Shown piece by piece: positions 7,729 through 16,479 of a stretch of 45,728 nucleotides of DNA. Under the pieces are notes generated by a model, which made no database searches, was not told where the DNA came from, and worked only from the letters and a program-made list of their open reading frames with translations. The translations under genes and the position numbers were made by a program. Positions within the stretch are counted from its first letter, which is position 1; every line of letters starts with the position of its first letter. Origin of the DNA: Bacilli bacterium (lineage in GTDB: Bacteria; Bacillota_I; Bacilli_A; ML615J-28; CAG-698); assembly GCA_918272565.1 (NCBI GenBank), contig CAKJYW010000015.1, positions 1 to 45,728 of the forward strand, written 5' to 3'.

Positions 7729-10143
7729 ATGGAATTATTAGATTATGAAAAAAAGCATATTGAATATATAAAGAAGAACGCTAGTGAATGTACATTATTT
7801 TTAAAAAAGAATGATGAATTCCCTATTTCTCATCCTTGTAAAGTTGCTTTATTTGGATGTGGCGCAAGGCACACTATTAAAGGTGGAACAGGTAGTGGCG
7901 ATGTAGCGTCTCGATTCTTTAAAACTATCGAAGAAGAATTTATTGATAGAGGATATGAAGTAGTTACTAAAAAGTGGCTTGATAGTTATGATGAATTTAA
8001 AGTAAGCACTAAAAAAGACTATATCAAAGAAGTAAAGAGGGAAGCAAGAAAAGTACATATCTTAGCTCCAGTATACTCAATGGGATATTTTGAAGAAGAA
8101 AAAGATTACGATATAAAAGTTGATGAATATGAAGCTGATATTTGTATTTATGTACTAGCTAGAAATAGTGGAGAAGGTAATGATCGCCGTAATATTAAAG
8201 GTGATGTTAAATTATCTAATAAAGAAATAGAAGATATCAACTTCTTAAACAGGAAATTTAAGAAATTCATGCTTGTTTTAAATGTTGGGGGAGTAGTGGA
8301 TTTAACTCCAGTAATGGATGTATCTAATATTTTACTTTTATCGCAGCTAGGAGTAGTAACATCTAGTGTTTTAGTTGATATTATAAAAGGCGAAGCTAAT
8401 CCATCAGGTAAGTTATCTACAACTTGGGCACCACTTGAAAGTTATCCTTGTTTTAATGAATTTGGTGATAGAGATGATACATATTACAAAGAAGGAATAT
8501 ATGTAGGCTACCGTTATTTTAATACAAAGAATGTAGATACATTATTCCCATTTGGTTTTGGTTTATCTTATACTAACTTTGATATTAAATTTAACGATGC
8601 TAGATTAGATAAAAAAGAATTACTTGTTAAGTGCTCCGTTACTAATATTGGTGCATTTTGCGGAAAAGAAGTAGTAGAACTATATGTAACTAAACCAAAT
8701 ACTATCCTAGATAATCCTTATTTAGAGCTATGCGCTTACGCTAAAACTAAAGAACTAAAACCAGGTGACGAAGAAACAGTAGAACTAAGAGTTGATTTAA
8801 GCACTTTATCTAATTATGACGAAGAAAGGGCCTATACTATTTTACAAAAAGGTGACTATATCTTTAGAATTGGTAATTCTAGTAATAATTTAAAAGCTAT
8901 TTGTAAGTGTCATTTAGATAGTGAAGTAGTATTAGAAAAACTAGATAATAAATGTCCTAGCTATGATATAACTGATTTAGTATTAGATAGGATAGATGAA
9001 GATACATCTAATTTACTAAAATTAGATATTGATGAAACTTTATTTAATATATTTGAGGCAGTTTATAAAAAGGATACATATACTGATTCCTTAATAGAAA
9101 CACTAGAAACAAAAGATTTAGCTAACATGTGCTTAGGTCACCACGATGGAGGAATCGGAGCGATTGTTGGGGAATCATGCAAACATGTCGTTGGTGGCGC
9201 TGGAGAGACTACTTTAAGTGTAGAGAAGGTCGACAAGTCACTAACAATGGCTGATGGTCCTGCGGGGCTAAGAATTACTCAAGAATATTTCATTGATAAA
9301 AAAGGTGTGCATAATACTAAACTTGATCCATTAATGGAAAAACTTGTTGATTTTCTACCTAAGATTTCTTATCCTTTCATCAAGCCTAAGAAATATAAAG
9401 GCGGAGAGCTTTATCATCAATATACAACAGCTATTCCAATTGGAACTGCTTTAGCTCAAAGCTTTAGCGACGATTTTGTTTTAGGTTGTGCTAAAGTTGT
9501 AAAAGAAGAGATGGACATCTTTAATGTTGATTTATGGTTAGCACCTGCTCTAAATATTCATCGTAATATCTTGTGCGGTAGAAACTTCGAATATTTTTCT
9601 GAAGATCCATATGTAGCTGGTAGAGTTAGTGCTACTATTACAAAAGGAATTGAAGAGGATGGTAAACGTGGCGTAACAATTAAACATTTCGCTTGTAACA
9701 ACCAAGAATTTAATCGTAATAATAACAATTCTCATATAAGTGAAAGAGCATTAAGAGAAATATATCTAAAAGGATTTGAACTTTGTATCAAGTGCGCTAA
9801 TCCTAAAGCGATTATGACTAGTTATAATTTGATTAATGGTGTTCATACATCTGAATCATTCGATTTAGTTAATGATATTTTAAGATGTGAATGGGGTTAC
9901 GAAGGACTTGTTATGACTGACTGGATTGTTAGTGGGAGAAGTTTTTGTAAGAATAGTATTTACCTTGCTCCATATGCATCAAATAATATCTTAGCAGGTA
10001 ACGACCTAACAATGAGTGGTTGTAAAAAAGATTATAAAGATATTATGAAGGCTATTAAATCTAAGAAATTATGTAGAGAAGACTTAATTTATAGTGCAAG
10101 TAGAATATATCGTTCAATATTAAAGCTAAAAGATATAAAATAA
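7729..10143 (+). CDS. Glycoside hydrolase family 3 protein, permuted domain order (beta-glucosidase-like)
   Basis: 804 residues from ATG 7729, chosen over an upstream TTG at 7690 because AGGAGG lies at 7719. Domain order is swapped relative to classical GH3: the C-terminal alpha/beta sandwich comes first (about 35-260, with the acid/base-region motif SGEGNDR near 150), then a fibronectin-like domain (about 290-375), then the catalytic barrel (about 460-795). The barrel shows DGPAGLR, the long substrate-binding stretch with KHFACNNQE, and the nucleophile Asp731 in GLVMTDW. No signal peptide, so it acts in the cytoplasm, on imported oligosaccharides or glycosides. Sitting directly before rhaBAD, it may free L-rhamnose or glucose from rhamnose-containing glycosides; the exact specificity is not readable. 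Confidence 0.85.
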   Translation: MELLDYEKKHIEYIKKNASECTLFLKKNDEFPISHPCKVALFGCGARHTIKGGTGSGDVASRFFKTIEEEFIDRGYEVVTKKWLDSYDEFKVSTKKDYIKEVKREARKVHILAPVYSMGYFEEEKDYDIKVDEYEADICIYVLARNSGEGNDRRNIKGDVKLSNKEIEDINFLNRKFKKFMLVLNVGGVVDLTPVMDVSNILLLSQLGVVTSSVLVDIIKGEANPSGKLSTTWAPLESYPCFNEFGDRDDTYYKEGIYVGYRYFNTKNVDTLFPFGFGLSYTNFDIKFNDARLDKKELLVKCSVTNIGAFCGKEVVELYVTKPNTILDNPYLELCAYAKTKELKPGDEETVELRVDLSTLSNYDEERAYTILQKGDYIFRIGNSSNNLKAICKCHLDSEVVLEKLDNKCPSYDITDLVLDRIDEDTSNLLKLDIDETLFNIFEAVYKKDTYTDSLIETLETKDLANMCLGHHDGGIGAIVGESCKHVVGGAGETTLSVEKVDKSLTMADGPAGLRITQEYFIDKKGVHNTKLDPLMEKLVDFLPKISYPFIKPKKYKGGELYHQYTTAIPIGTALAQSFSDDFVLGCAKVVKEEMDIFNVDLWLAPALNIHRNILCGRNFEYFSEDPYVAGRVSATITKGIEEDGKRGVTIKHFACNNQEFNRNNNNSHISERALREIYLKGFELCIKCANPKAIMTSYNLINGVHTSESFDLVNDILRCEWGYEGLVMTDWIVSGRSFCKNSIYLAPYASNNILAGNDLTMSGCKKDYKDIMKAIKSKKLCREDLIYSASRIYRSILKLKDIK

Positions 10144-10166
10144 TAGTGGATAAAGAAGGTGTTAAA

Positions 10167-11474
10167 GTGAAATACTTTTTAGCAATCGATATAGGAGCGT
10201 CATCTGGTCGCCACATTGTTGGCTGGGTTAATGGTGGCAAACTAGAAACCGATGAAGTTTATCGTTTCCCAAATAGCGTAAAGGTATATGCCGGTCACTT
10301 AATATGGGAAATAGATAAGATATTAGATAATGTAAAAAAAGGAATAAAGAAAGCTTTAGATAAATATAAAAAAATAGAATCTATGAGTATTGATACATGG
10401 GGCGTTGATTACGTCTTATTAAGTGGCGATAAAGAGATTTATCCATGCTATGCTTATCGCGATTCTAGAACTAAAGAAGTGATTGAAGAAGTTCATAACA
10501 TTATCCCTTTTAACAAGTTATATGAAATTACTGGAAGTCAATTTCAAGAATTTAACACTATTTATCAATTATATGTAGATAAAAAAGAAAAAAGATTAGA
10601 TAAAGCGACCGACTTTTTACATATCCCTGAATATTTGATGTATAAATTAACAGGAGTAAAGGTGCATGAATATACTAATGCATCTACTACCGGGCTTCTT
10701 GATAAAGATACTAATAGTTATTCAACTGAAATAATTGAAAAATTAGGACTTAAAAAAGAATTATTTAGTGATTTAAAAAAACCGGGATATGTTTTAGGCG
10801 ATTTTAAAGAAGACGTTAAAAAAGAAGTAGGGGGAAATATAAAGGTTGTACTATGCGCAACTCACGACACGGCTTCAGCTGTTGAAGGGATAGAAATGAG
10901 TGATGATGCCCCTTACATTTCTAGTGGAACCTGGAGCCTACTTGGATTAAAGGTTGATAAAGTAATAACAAAGGAAAGTGCCAGAAGCGCTAATTATAGT
11001 AACGAATACGGACCAACCTACATTAGATTTCAAAAAAACATCATGGGTCTTTGGATTATTCAAGGATTACAAAAAGAGATGAACCTTGAATTTAGTGAGA
11101 TGGTTGAATTAAGCAAGAAGTCTAATTATAAAGAAATATTTGATGTTAATGATGAATGTTTCTTATCTAGTATGGGAATGAAACAAGAAATCATCGATTG
11201 GTTTATTAGACATAGCTTCACACCACCTATGGAAGCCAAAGATATCATCAACGCTACATATTTAAGCTTAGCTTATTCTTATAATGTAGCACTAAAAGAG
11301 TTAGAAGAAATAGTAGGTAAAAAGTTTGATAAGATATATATTGTTGGTGGAGGAGCGAAGAACACTTATTTAAATGAACTAACTAAAGAGGCTACAAAGA
11401 AAGAAGTTATCGCTTTACCGATAGAAGCAACCGCAATAGGTAATTTGTTAATTCAAATGAAGGAGAAAGTATGA
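10167..11474 (+). CDS. rhaB: Rhamnulokinase
   Basis: 435 residues if started at GTG 10167, which has AAGAAGGTG just upstream and gives the family start VKYFLAIDIGASSGRH. A GTG at 10146 lacks a ribosome site. FGGY-family carbohydrate kinase: phosphorylates L-rhamnulose to L-rhamnulose-1-phosphate with ATP. Visible motifs are DIGASSGRH (phosphate loop), SIDTWGVDY, ATHDTASAV, SSGTWSLLG and the C-terminal ATP-site VGGGAKN. It follows the GH3 gene closely and overlaps rhaA by 4 bases (ATGA), the signature of translational coupling. Confidence 0.95.
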   Translation: MKYFLAIDIGASSGRHIVGWVNGGKLETDEVYRFPNSVKVYAGHLIWEIDKILDNVKKGIKKALDKYKKIESMSIDTWGVDYVLLSGDKEIYPCYAYRDSRTKEVIEEVHNIIPFNKLYEITGSQFQEFNTIYQLYVDKKEKRLDKATDFLHIPEYLMYKLTGVKVHEYTNASTTGLLDKDTNSYSTEIIEKLGLKKELFSDLKKPGYVLGDFKEDVKKEVGGNIKVVLCATHDTASAVEGIEMSDDAPYISSGTWSLLGLKVDKVITKESARSANYSNEYGPTYIRFQKNIMGLWIIQGLQKEMNLEFSEMVELSKKSNYKEIFDVNDECFLSSMGMKQEIIDWFIRHSFTPPMEAKDIINATYLSLAYSYNVALKELEEIVGKKFDKIYIVGGGAKNTYLNELTKEATKKEVIALPIEATAIGNLLIQMKEKV

Positions 11475-12709
11475 GAGAAGAAGTAAAAAACATATATTTA
11501 TCATATGGAATTGATGTTGATAAAGTAATTGATAAATTAAAGAATGTGAAGATTAGTTTACACTGTTGGCAGTTAGATGATGTTAACGGGTTTGAAAATG
11601 AGGGAGCTTTAACTGGAGGAATTCAAACAACTGGTAATTATCCAGGCAAAGCTAGAAACTTTAAAGAGCTAACAGATGATTTAGAGTTTGCTTTAAAATA
11701 CATTCCAGGAAGCAAAAAGATCAATTTACATGCCATTTATCAAACAGGGAAAATTGTTGATAGAAGTGAAATCACGCCAGTTCAATTTGCTCCTTGGGTA
11801 GAGTTTGCCAAAAAGAATGGTTTAGGCTTAGACTTTAATCCAACAATCTTCTCTAGTCCAATGCTTGTTGATAACATGAGCTTATCTTCTCCTATTAAAG
11901 AAGTAAGAGATTACTGGATTCGTCACTGTGTTAATTCTTTAAAAGTAACTGAATATTTTGGGCGTGAACTAAATCAAAAGTCTTTAATGAATATTTGGAT
12001 TCCTGATGGGTTGAAAGATGCTCCAGCTGATAGAATGGGCCCAAGAAAAAGATTAAAAGAATCACTTGATGAGATATTTAAACAATATAAATATGATAAG
12101 AATGTTATGGATGTAGCTGTTGAATCAAAAGTGTTTGGTATTGGTATGGAATCATATACAACTGGTTCTCATGAGTTTTATATGAATTATGCTATTAAAA
12201 ATAATCTTTTATGTTTACTAGATACTGGACATTTCCATCCTACTGAAAGTGTAGCTGATAAGATCAGTTCAATGCTACTATTTAATGATAGCCTTGCATT
12301 CCATGTTTCTCGTCCTGTTAGATGGGATAGTGATCATGTATTAAAACTAAATGATGATTTACAAGATGTGGCTGATGAATTAGTTAAATGTGATGCACTT
12401 GATAGAGCCTACATTGGTCTAGATTATTTTGATGCATCTATTAATAGAGTATCAGCTTTAATAATTGGTGCTAGAAATATGGAAAAAGCACTCCTAAAAG
12501 CACTACTTACTCCATGGGATTTATTAAAGATTGCTCAAGATGGACTTAACCATACTAGAGTTTTAGCTATGCAAGAAGAACTAAAGTGCTTACCTTGGGG
12601 TGAAGTATGGGATGAATACTGTGATAAATGCGGAGTAAAACGCGAAGCAGAATGGTTTAGTGATGCAATAGAATATGAAAAGAATGTTTTAAGTAAAAGA
12701 GGAAACTAA
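11471..12709 (+). CDS. rhaA: L-rhamnose isomerase
   Basis: 412 residues, normal family length (about 420). Converts L-rhamnose to L-rhamnulose; metal-dependent xylose-isomerase-like barrel. Diagnostic stretches: HCWQLDDVNGFE near the N-terminus, GGIQTTGNYPG, INLHAIYQ, LDTGHFHPTE (metal ligands) and FHVSRPVRWDSDHV. The start overlaps the rhaB stop (ATGA), with AAGGAG upstream. First step of the pathway, followed by RhaB and RhaD. Confidence 0.97.
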   Translation: MREEVKNIYLSYGIDVDKVIDKLKNVKISLHCWQLDDVNGFENEGALTGGIQTTGNYPGKARNFKELTDDLEFALKYIPGSKKINLHAIYQTGKIVDRSEITPVQFAPWVEFAKKNGLGLDFNPTIFSSPMLVDNMSLSSPIKEVRDYWIRHCVNSLKVTEYFGRELNQKSLMNIWIPDGLKDAPADRMGPRKRLKESLDEIFKQYKYDKNVMDVAVESKVFGIGMESYTTGSHEFYMNYAIKNNLLCLLDTGHFHPTESVADKISSMLLFNDSLAFHVSRPVRWDSDHVLKLNDDLQDVADELVKCDALDRAYIGLDYFDASINRVSALIIGARNMEKALLKALLTPWDLLKIAQDGLNHTRVLAMQEELKCLPWGEVWDEYCDKCGVKREAEWFSDAIEYEKNVLSKRGN

Positions 12710-12710
12710 T

Positions 12711-13502
12711 ATGAATGTAATAGAGGAAGTTGTTGAAATATTAGATTTACTTTATAAACATGGTTGGGATGAAAGAAATGGTGGAAACTTATCTTATATC
12801 GTAACTAGAGAAGAAGTAAGTGAAGTAACTAATCCCGATATAGTAAGTAGAACTTTTAAATATAACTGTGATATGACTGATTTAATTGGTAAATATTTCG
12901 TTATTACTGCTAGTGGATCATATTTTAAGAATATGGTTAAAGCAAGTGAAGAAAACTTGGGTATCTTAAAAGTCCTAGATAAAAACACTTTAGGCCTAGT
13001 TTGGGGGTATTCAAGTGGCGCTCATCCAACAAGTGAAGCACCTACTCACTTAAGATGTCACATTGAACGATTAAAAGTTGATAAAGAAAGTCGCTTAGTT
13101 ATTCACTGCCATACAACTAATATCATATGTATGACGCATATCTGTCCACTGGATAGTAAGTTCTTTACTGAAACTTTATGGAAGATGCAAACAGAAAGTA
13201 TCGTAGTATTTCCTGAAGGAGTAGCAGTCTTACCTTGGATTTTATGTGGTGGTGATTTGATCGGTATTGAAACTGCTAAGTTAATGAGCGAATATAGAAG
13301 CGTTGTTTGGGCTCAACATGGATTGTTTGCTACAGGAAAGAGTTTAGATGAAGTTTTTGGCTTAATTGAAACCATCGAAAAAGCTGCAGAAATCTATATG
13401 AAGATATGTGACAAAAAAATTATGCAATCAATTTCTAATGATAATCTAAAAGAAATTGCTGTTGCCTTTAATATTAATTACCGAAAAGGTATAATTGATT
13501 AA
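12711..13502 (+). CDS. rhaD: Rhamnulose-1-phosphate aldolase
   Basis: 263 residues. Class II zinc aldolase that splits L-rhamnulose-1-phosphate into dihydroxyacetone phosphate and L-lactaldehyde. Seen: HGWDERNGGNLSY at the N-terminus, the zinc-binding HCHTTN motif, and WAQHG as the third ligand region. Starts 1 base after the rhaA stop with GAGGAAA upstream. It ends the operon, with a terminator 7 bases on. No rhamnose transporter, mutarotase, regulator or lactaldehyde reductase is in the window, so these must be elsewhere. Confidence 0.95.
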   Translation: MNVIEEVVEILDLLYKHGWDERNGGNLSYIVTREEVSEVTNPDIVSRTFKYNCDMTDLIGKYFVITASGSYFKNMVKASEENLGILKVLDKNTLGLVWGYSSGAHPTSEAPTHLRCHIERLKVDKESRLVIHCHTTNIICMTHICPLDSKFFTETLWKMQTESIVVFPEGVAVLPWILCGGDLIGIETAKLMSEYRSVVWAQHGLFATGKSLDEVFGLIETIEKAAEIYMKICDKKIMQSISNDNLKEIAVAFNINYRKGIID

Positions 13503-13509
13503 AGATAAG

Positions 13510-13535
13510 AAAAAGCATCGAAAGATGCTTTTTTA
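13510..13535 (+). terminator. Intrinsic terminator of the rhamnose operon
   Basis: Perfect stem AAAAGCATC / GATGCTTTT with a GAAA tetraloop and T run. Confidence 0.92.
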
Positions 13536-13536
13536 T

Positions 13537-13565
13537 TTGCGATTATTTATTATTTATGTTATATT
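13537..13565 (+). promoter_or_regulatory. Promoter of the sensor phosphatase operon
   Basis: TTGCGA (13537-13542), 17-base spacer, TATATT (13560-13565), 24 bases before the start codon. Confidence 0.6.
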
Positions 13566-13589
13566 TTAAATATATAGGAATGTGATGAT

Positions 13590-16067
13590 ATGGAAATCTA
13601 TTTAAAATTATTTGGATTAGGGCTCATAATTGTAGCTGTTAGTATATTATGCTACCTTTTAAAAAGAAAAACCAAATTTGGTAATTTAAAGAAATTACAC
13701 GAACAAATAATAATTGGTGTTATCTTTGGTGGCCTTGCTATTATGGGAACAGAGTTTGGAGTAAGCGTTGAAGATGCTACTGCGAATGTCCGTGATGCAG
13801 CACCACTTTGTGCGGGGTTACTATTTGGTGCTCCTGCGGGAATTGTGGCTGGTGTGATTGGTGGCGTTGAAAGATTCGTTGCTACCTACTGGGGACGTGG
13901 TGCATATACTCAATGGGCTTGTTCTATTTCAACAATTCTAGCAGGTTTATATGCAGGATTCTTACGTAAATATATGTTAGATAACAAGCGTGCAAGAGGC
14001 TTCTTTGGAATGATTGCAGCTGCTACAATGGAAATACTTCATCTAACACTAATATTTGTTACTAACATTCGTCGCCCTCAAATAGGACTTGGGCTTGTTG
14101 AAATAATAACAGTACCAATGGTATTTGGTAATGCGATAAGTGTATTTTTAGCATGCTTTATTATCAACATGCTATCTTATAAGATTAATCCAGATAGAAA
14201 AAAAGAAAAGACAATTTCAAGAGAAATTCAAAAATGGTTGTTTGCGATTATCAACTTCATGTTTATTGTAACAATATTCTTTCTGTACGAAGTTCAAACA
14301 AACAACACTAAATATAATACTACTGAGTTATTGGATCTTAATTTAAGTGATGTTTCTGCGGATATGACTTATGCGCTAGAAGATAATATGGAACTAGATA
14401 ATGATGAAAAAATAGCGTCAGTCTTAATAACTAGGTCAATTGGAGAAAGTGGTCATTTCCTAGCTTATAATAAAAATGATGAAAAGATTTTTGGAACATT
14501 TGATTTTGATATCAAAGCAATAAAAGAGAAATATGATGAATATGAATATTTCGAATATAAAGTAATAGAAGATGGCGAAGAAAACAAACTGTGTATTGCT
14601 TATTGTTATAAAGATGATTATTTGATTTTAGGCTATCTTCCATATAAAGAAGCATATGCTGTTCGTGATGCCACAATGTATCTATCATCATTTATGCAAA
14701 TAATTGCATATTCTGTATTGTTCATAGCTATTTATTTCTTAATCAAGAAGATGGTATTAACTAACATGCTTAAGATTAAGGGAAGTTTAAATGAAATATC
14801 AACAGGTAACTTAGATTTTACAGTTAATGTTGAAACAAATAAAGAATTTAGTGAATTATCAAAAGATATCAATACTACAGTTGATACCTTAAAAGGCTAT
14901 ATTGATAAAGAGAAAGAGCAGATTGCAAAAGAACTAGCTTTAGCTAAATCAATTCAAACATCAGCCCTGCCTCAAGTAGAAGATAATATCAAAAACATAA
15001 AAGAATTTGATATCAACGCTAAGATGTTTACCGCAAAAGAAGTTGGTGGCGATTTCTATGATTTCTACACTTTACCAAATGATAGATTAGCATTTATTGT
15101 AGCTGACGTTAGTGGTAAAGGAATCCCAGCCGCAATGTTTATGATGCGTAGTAAGACAGTTATTAAGTCACTAGCTGAAGCTGGGTATGAGGTAGATGAA
15201 ATAATTACAAAAGCAAACAAGAAATTATGCGAACACAACGATGCGGAAATGTTTGTTACTGCTTGGTTTGGTATCCTTGATTTAAATAGTGGCGTGTTAG
15301 AATATGTTAATGCTGGTCATAATCCTCCGCTTTTATTTAAAGGTGAAGAATATACATATTTAAGAAGTCGACCAGGGTTAGTACTCGCTGGTTACAGTGA
15401 ATCTAGATATAAGAAAAACGAGATAAAATTAGATTCTGGCGATAAATTATTCTTATATACTGATGGCGTAACTGAGGCCACAAATCTAACTAACGAACTA
15501 TTTGGAGAGGACCGCTTAATTAGCTATCTAAATAGTAATAAAGACGCTAAAGTTACTAGCCTACTAGAATCATTAAAAGGTGAAATTGATTTATTCTCTG
15601 GTGAAAGAGATCAATTTGATGATATCACAATGCTTGCTATTGATTATTACGGAGCTAATAATCTAAAGAAAAAGACATTTGAAGCGATTGACGCCGAACT
15701 TGATAATGTAATAGCATTTGTGGATGAAGAGCTAGAAGAAGCAAGTGCATCAATGAAAATCATTAATCAAGTGAACTTGTCAATAGAAGAAATATTTATT
15801 AATATTGCTCACTATGCCTATAATGGAGAAAAAGGCGTGGTAGACACAGAACTAGGAGTAAATAACGATGTAATGACGCTTAAGTTTATTGATAGTGGCA
15901 AAGAATTTAACCCACTAGCAAAAGCTGATCCTGATGTAACTTTAAGTGCAGATGAAAGACAGATTGGTGGTCTTGGAATTTTCTTAGTTAAAAAGACAAT
16001 GGATAGTGTTAGTTATGATTACATTGATAATAAAAACATACTAACAATCACAAAGAAAGTTAAATAG
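13590..16067 (+). CDS. LytS-type sensor / PP2C phosphatase / RsbW-like kinase fusion
   Basis: 825 residues. N-terminal 5TM-LYT sensor (about 1-205, with DAAPLCAGLLFGAPAGI and GGVERFVATYWGRGAYTQW), a linker helix, an extracellular domain (about 235-365), another membrane helix, a HAMP-like segment and coiled coil (about 390-460), then a SpoIIE/RsbU PP2C domain. The PP2C metal motifs are VGGDFYD (about 485), DVSGKGIP (about 506), YTDGVTEA and FDDITMLA. The last 135 residues are an RsbW/SpoIIAB-like ATPase (NLSIEEIFINIAHYAY, GGLGIFLVKK). One chain therefore holds both the phosphatase and the kinase expected to act on the STAS protein encoded next. No sigma factor is adjacent. Ligand unknown. Confidence 0.9.
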   Translation: MEIYLKLFGLGLIIVAVSILCYLLKRKTKFGNLKKLHEQIIIGVIFGGLAIMGTEFGVSVEDATANVRDAAPLCAGLLFGAPAGIVAGVIGGVERFVATYWGRGAYTQWACSISTILAGLYAGFLRKYMLDNKRARGFFGMIAAATMEILHLTLIFVTNIRRPQIGLGLVEIITVPMVFGNAISVFLACFIINMLSYKINPDRKKEKTISREIQKWLFAIINFMFIVTIFFLYEVQTNNTKYNTTELLDLNLSDVSADMTYALEDNMELDNDEKIASVLITRSIGESGHFLAYNKNDEKIFGTFDFDIKAIKEKYDEYEYFEYKVIEDGEENKLCIAYCYKDDYLILGYLPYKEAYAVRDATMYLSSFMQIIAYSVLFIAIYFLIKKMVLTNMLKIKGSLNEISTGNLDFTVNVETNKEFSELSKDINTTVDTLKGYIDKEKEQIAKELALAKSIQTSALPQVEDNIKNIKEFDINAKMFTAKEVGGDFYDFYTLPNDRLAFIVADVSGKGIPAAMFMMRSKTVIKSLAEAGYEVDEIITKANKKLCEHNDAEMFVTAWFGILDLNSGVLEYVNAGHNPPLLFKGEEYTYLRSRPGLVLAGYSESRYKKNEIKLDSGDKLFLYTDGVTEATNLTNELFGEDRLISYLNSNKDAKVTSLLESLKGEIDLFSGERDQFDDITMLAIDYYGANNLKKKTFEAIDAELDNVIAFVDEELEEASASMKIINQVNLSIEEIFINIAHYAYNGEKGVVDTELGVNNDVMTLKFIDSGKEFNPLAKADPDVTLSADERQIGGLGIFLVKKTMDSVSYDYIDNKNILTITKKVK

Positions 16068-16076
16068 GTGGATAAT

Positions 16077-16364
16077 ATGGAAATTAAAAAAGAATTAAAT
16101 GAAGGAACAATCATCCTTAAGATAATCGGTAGACTTGATACTAACACTGCTCCGCTTCTTGATGAAGAATTGAAAGTATTAACAAAGAGCGCTAAGCTTA
16201 CAATCGACTTTAGTGAACTAGATTATATTTCTAGTGCCGGGTTAAGACTATTACTTGTTGCTAAGAAGAAATTTGGAGATGGCTTTATTTTAAAAGGCGT
16301 AAAAGAAGATGTCATGGATGTTTTAGAGATGACAGGATTTACTGATATTCTAACTATCGAATAA
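16077..16364 (+). CDS. STAS-domain anti-sigma-factor antagonist (RsbV/SpoIIAA family)
   Basis: 95 residues from ATG 16077. GTG 16068 is rejected because the AGGTGG ribosome site overlaps it. A single STAS domain with DYISSAGLR; Ser53 aligns with the serine that RsbW-type kinases phosphorylate and PP2C phosphatases release. It lies 9 bases after the fused phosphatase/kinase gene and is its likely substrate. Its final target (anti-sigma factor or another effector) is not encoded nearby. Confidence 0.9.
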   Translation: MEIKKELNEGTIILKIIGRLDTNTAPLLDEELKVLTKSAKLTIDFSELDYISSAGLRLLLVAKKKFGDGFILKGVKEDVMDVLEMTGFTDILTIE

Positions 16365-16372
16365 TAAAAATG

Positions 16373-16412
16373 AGCAGTCAAGTTGTTTTATTTAAACAAA
16401 TGACTGCTTTTA
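16373..16412 (+). terminator. Intrinsic terminator
   Basis: Long stem built from AGCAGTCA / TGACTGCT with inner TTGTTT / AAACAA, then TTTATT. Confidence 0.85.
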
Positions 16413-16479
16413 TTCTAAATTATACAAATATGTAGAAAATTATTTGCTTTTATTATATAATTAATAGTAGGTGATAGAG

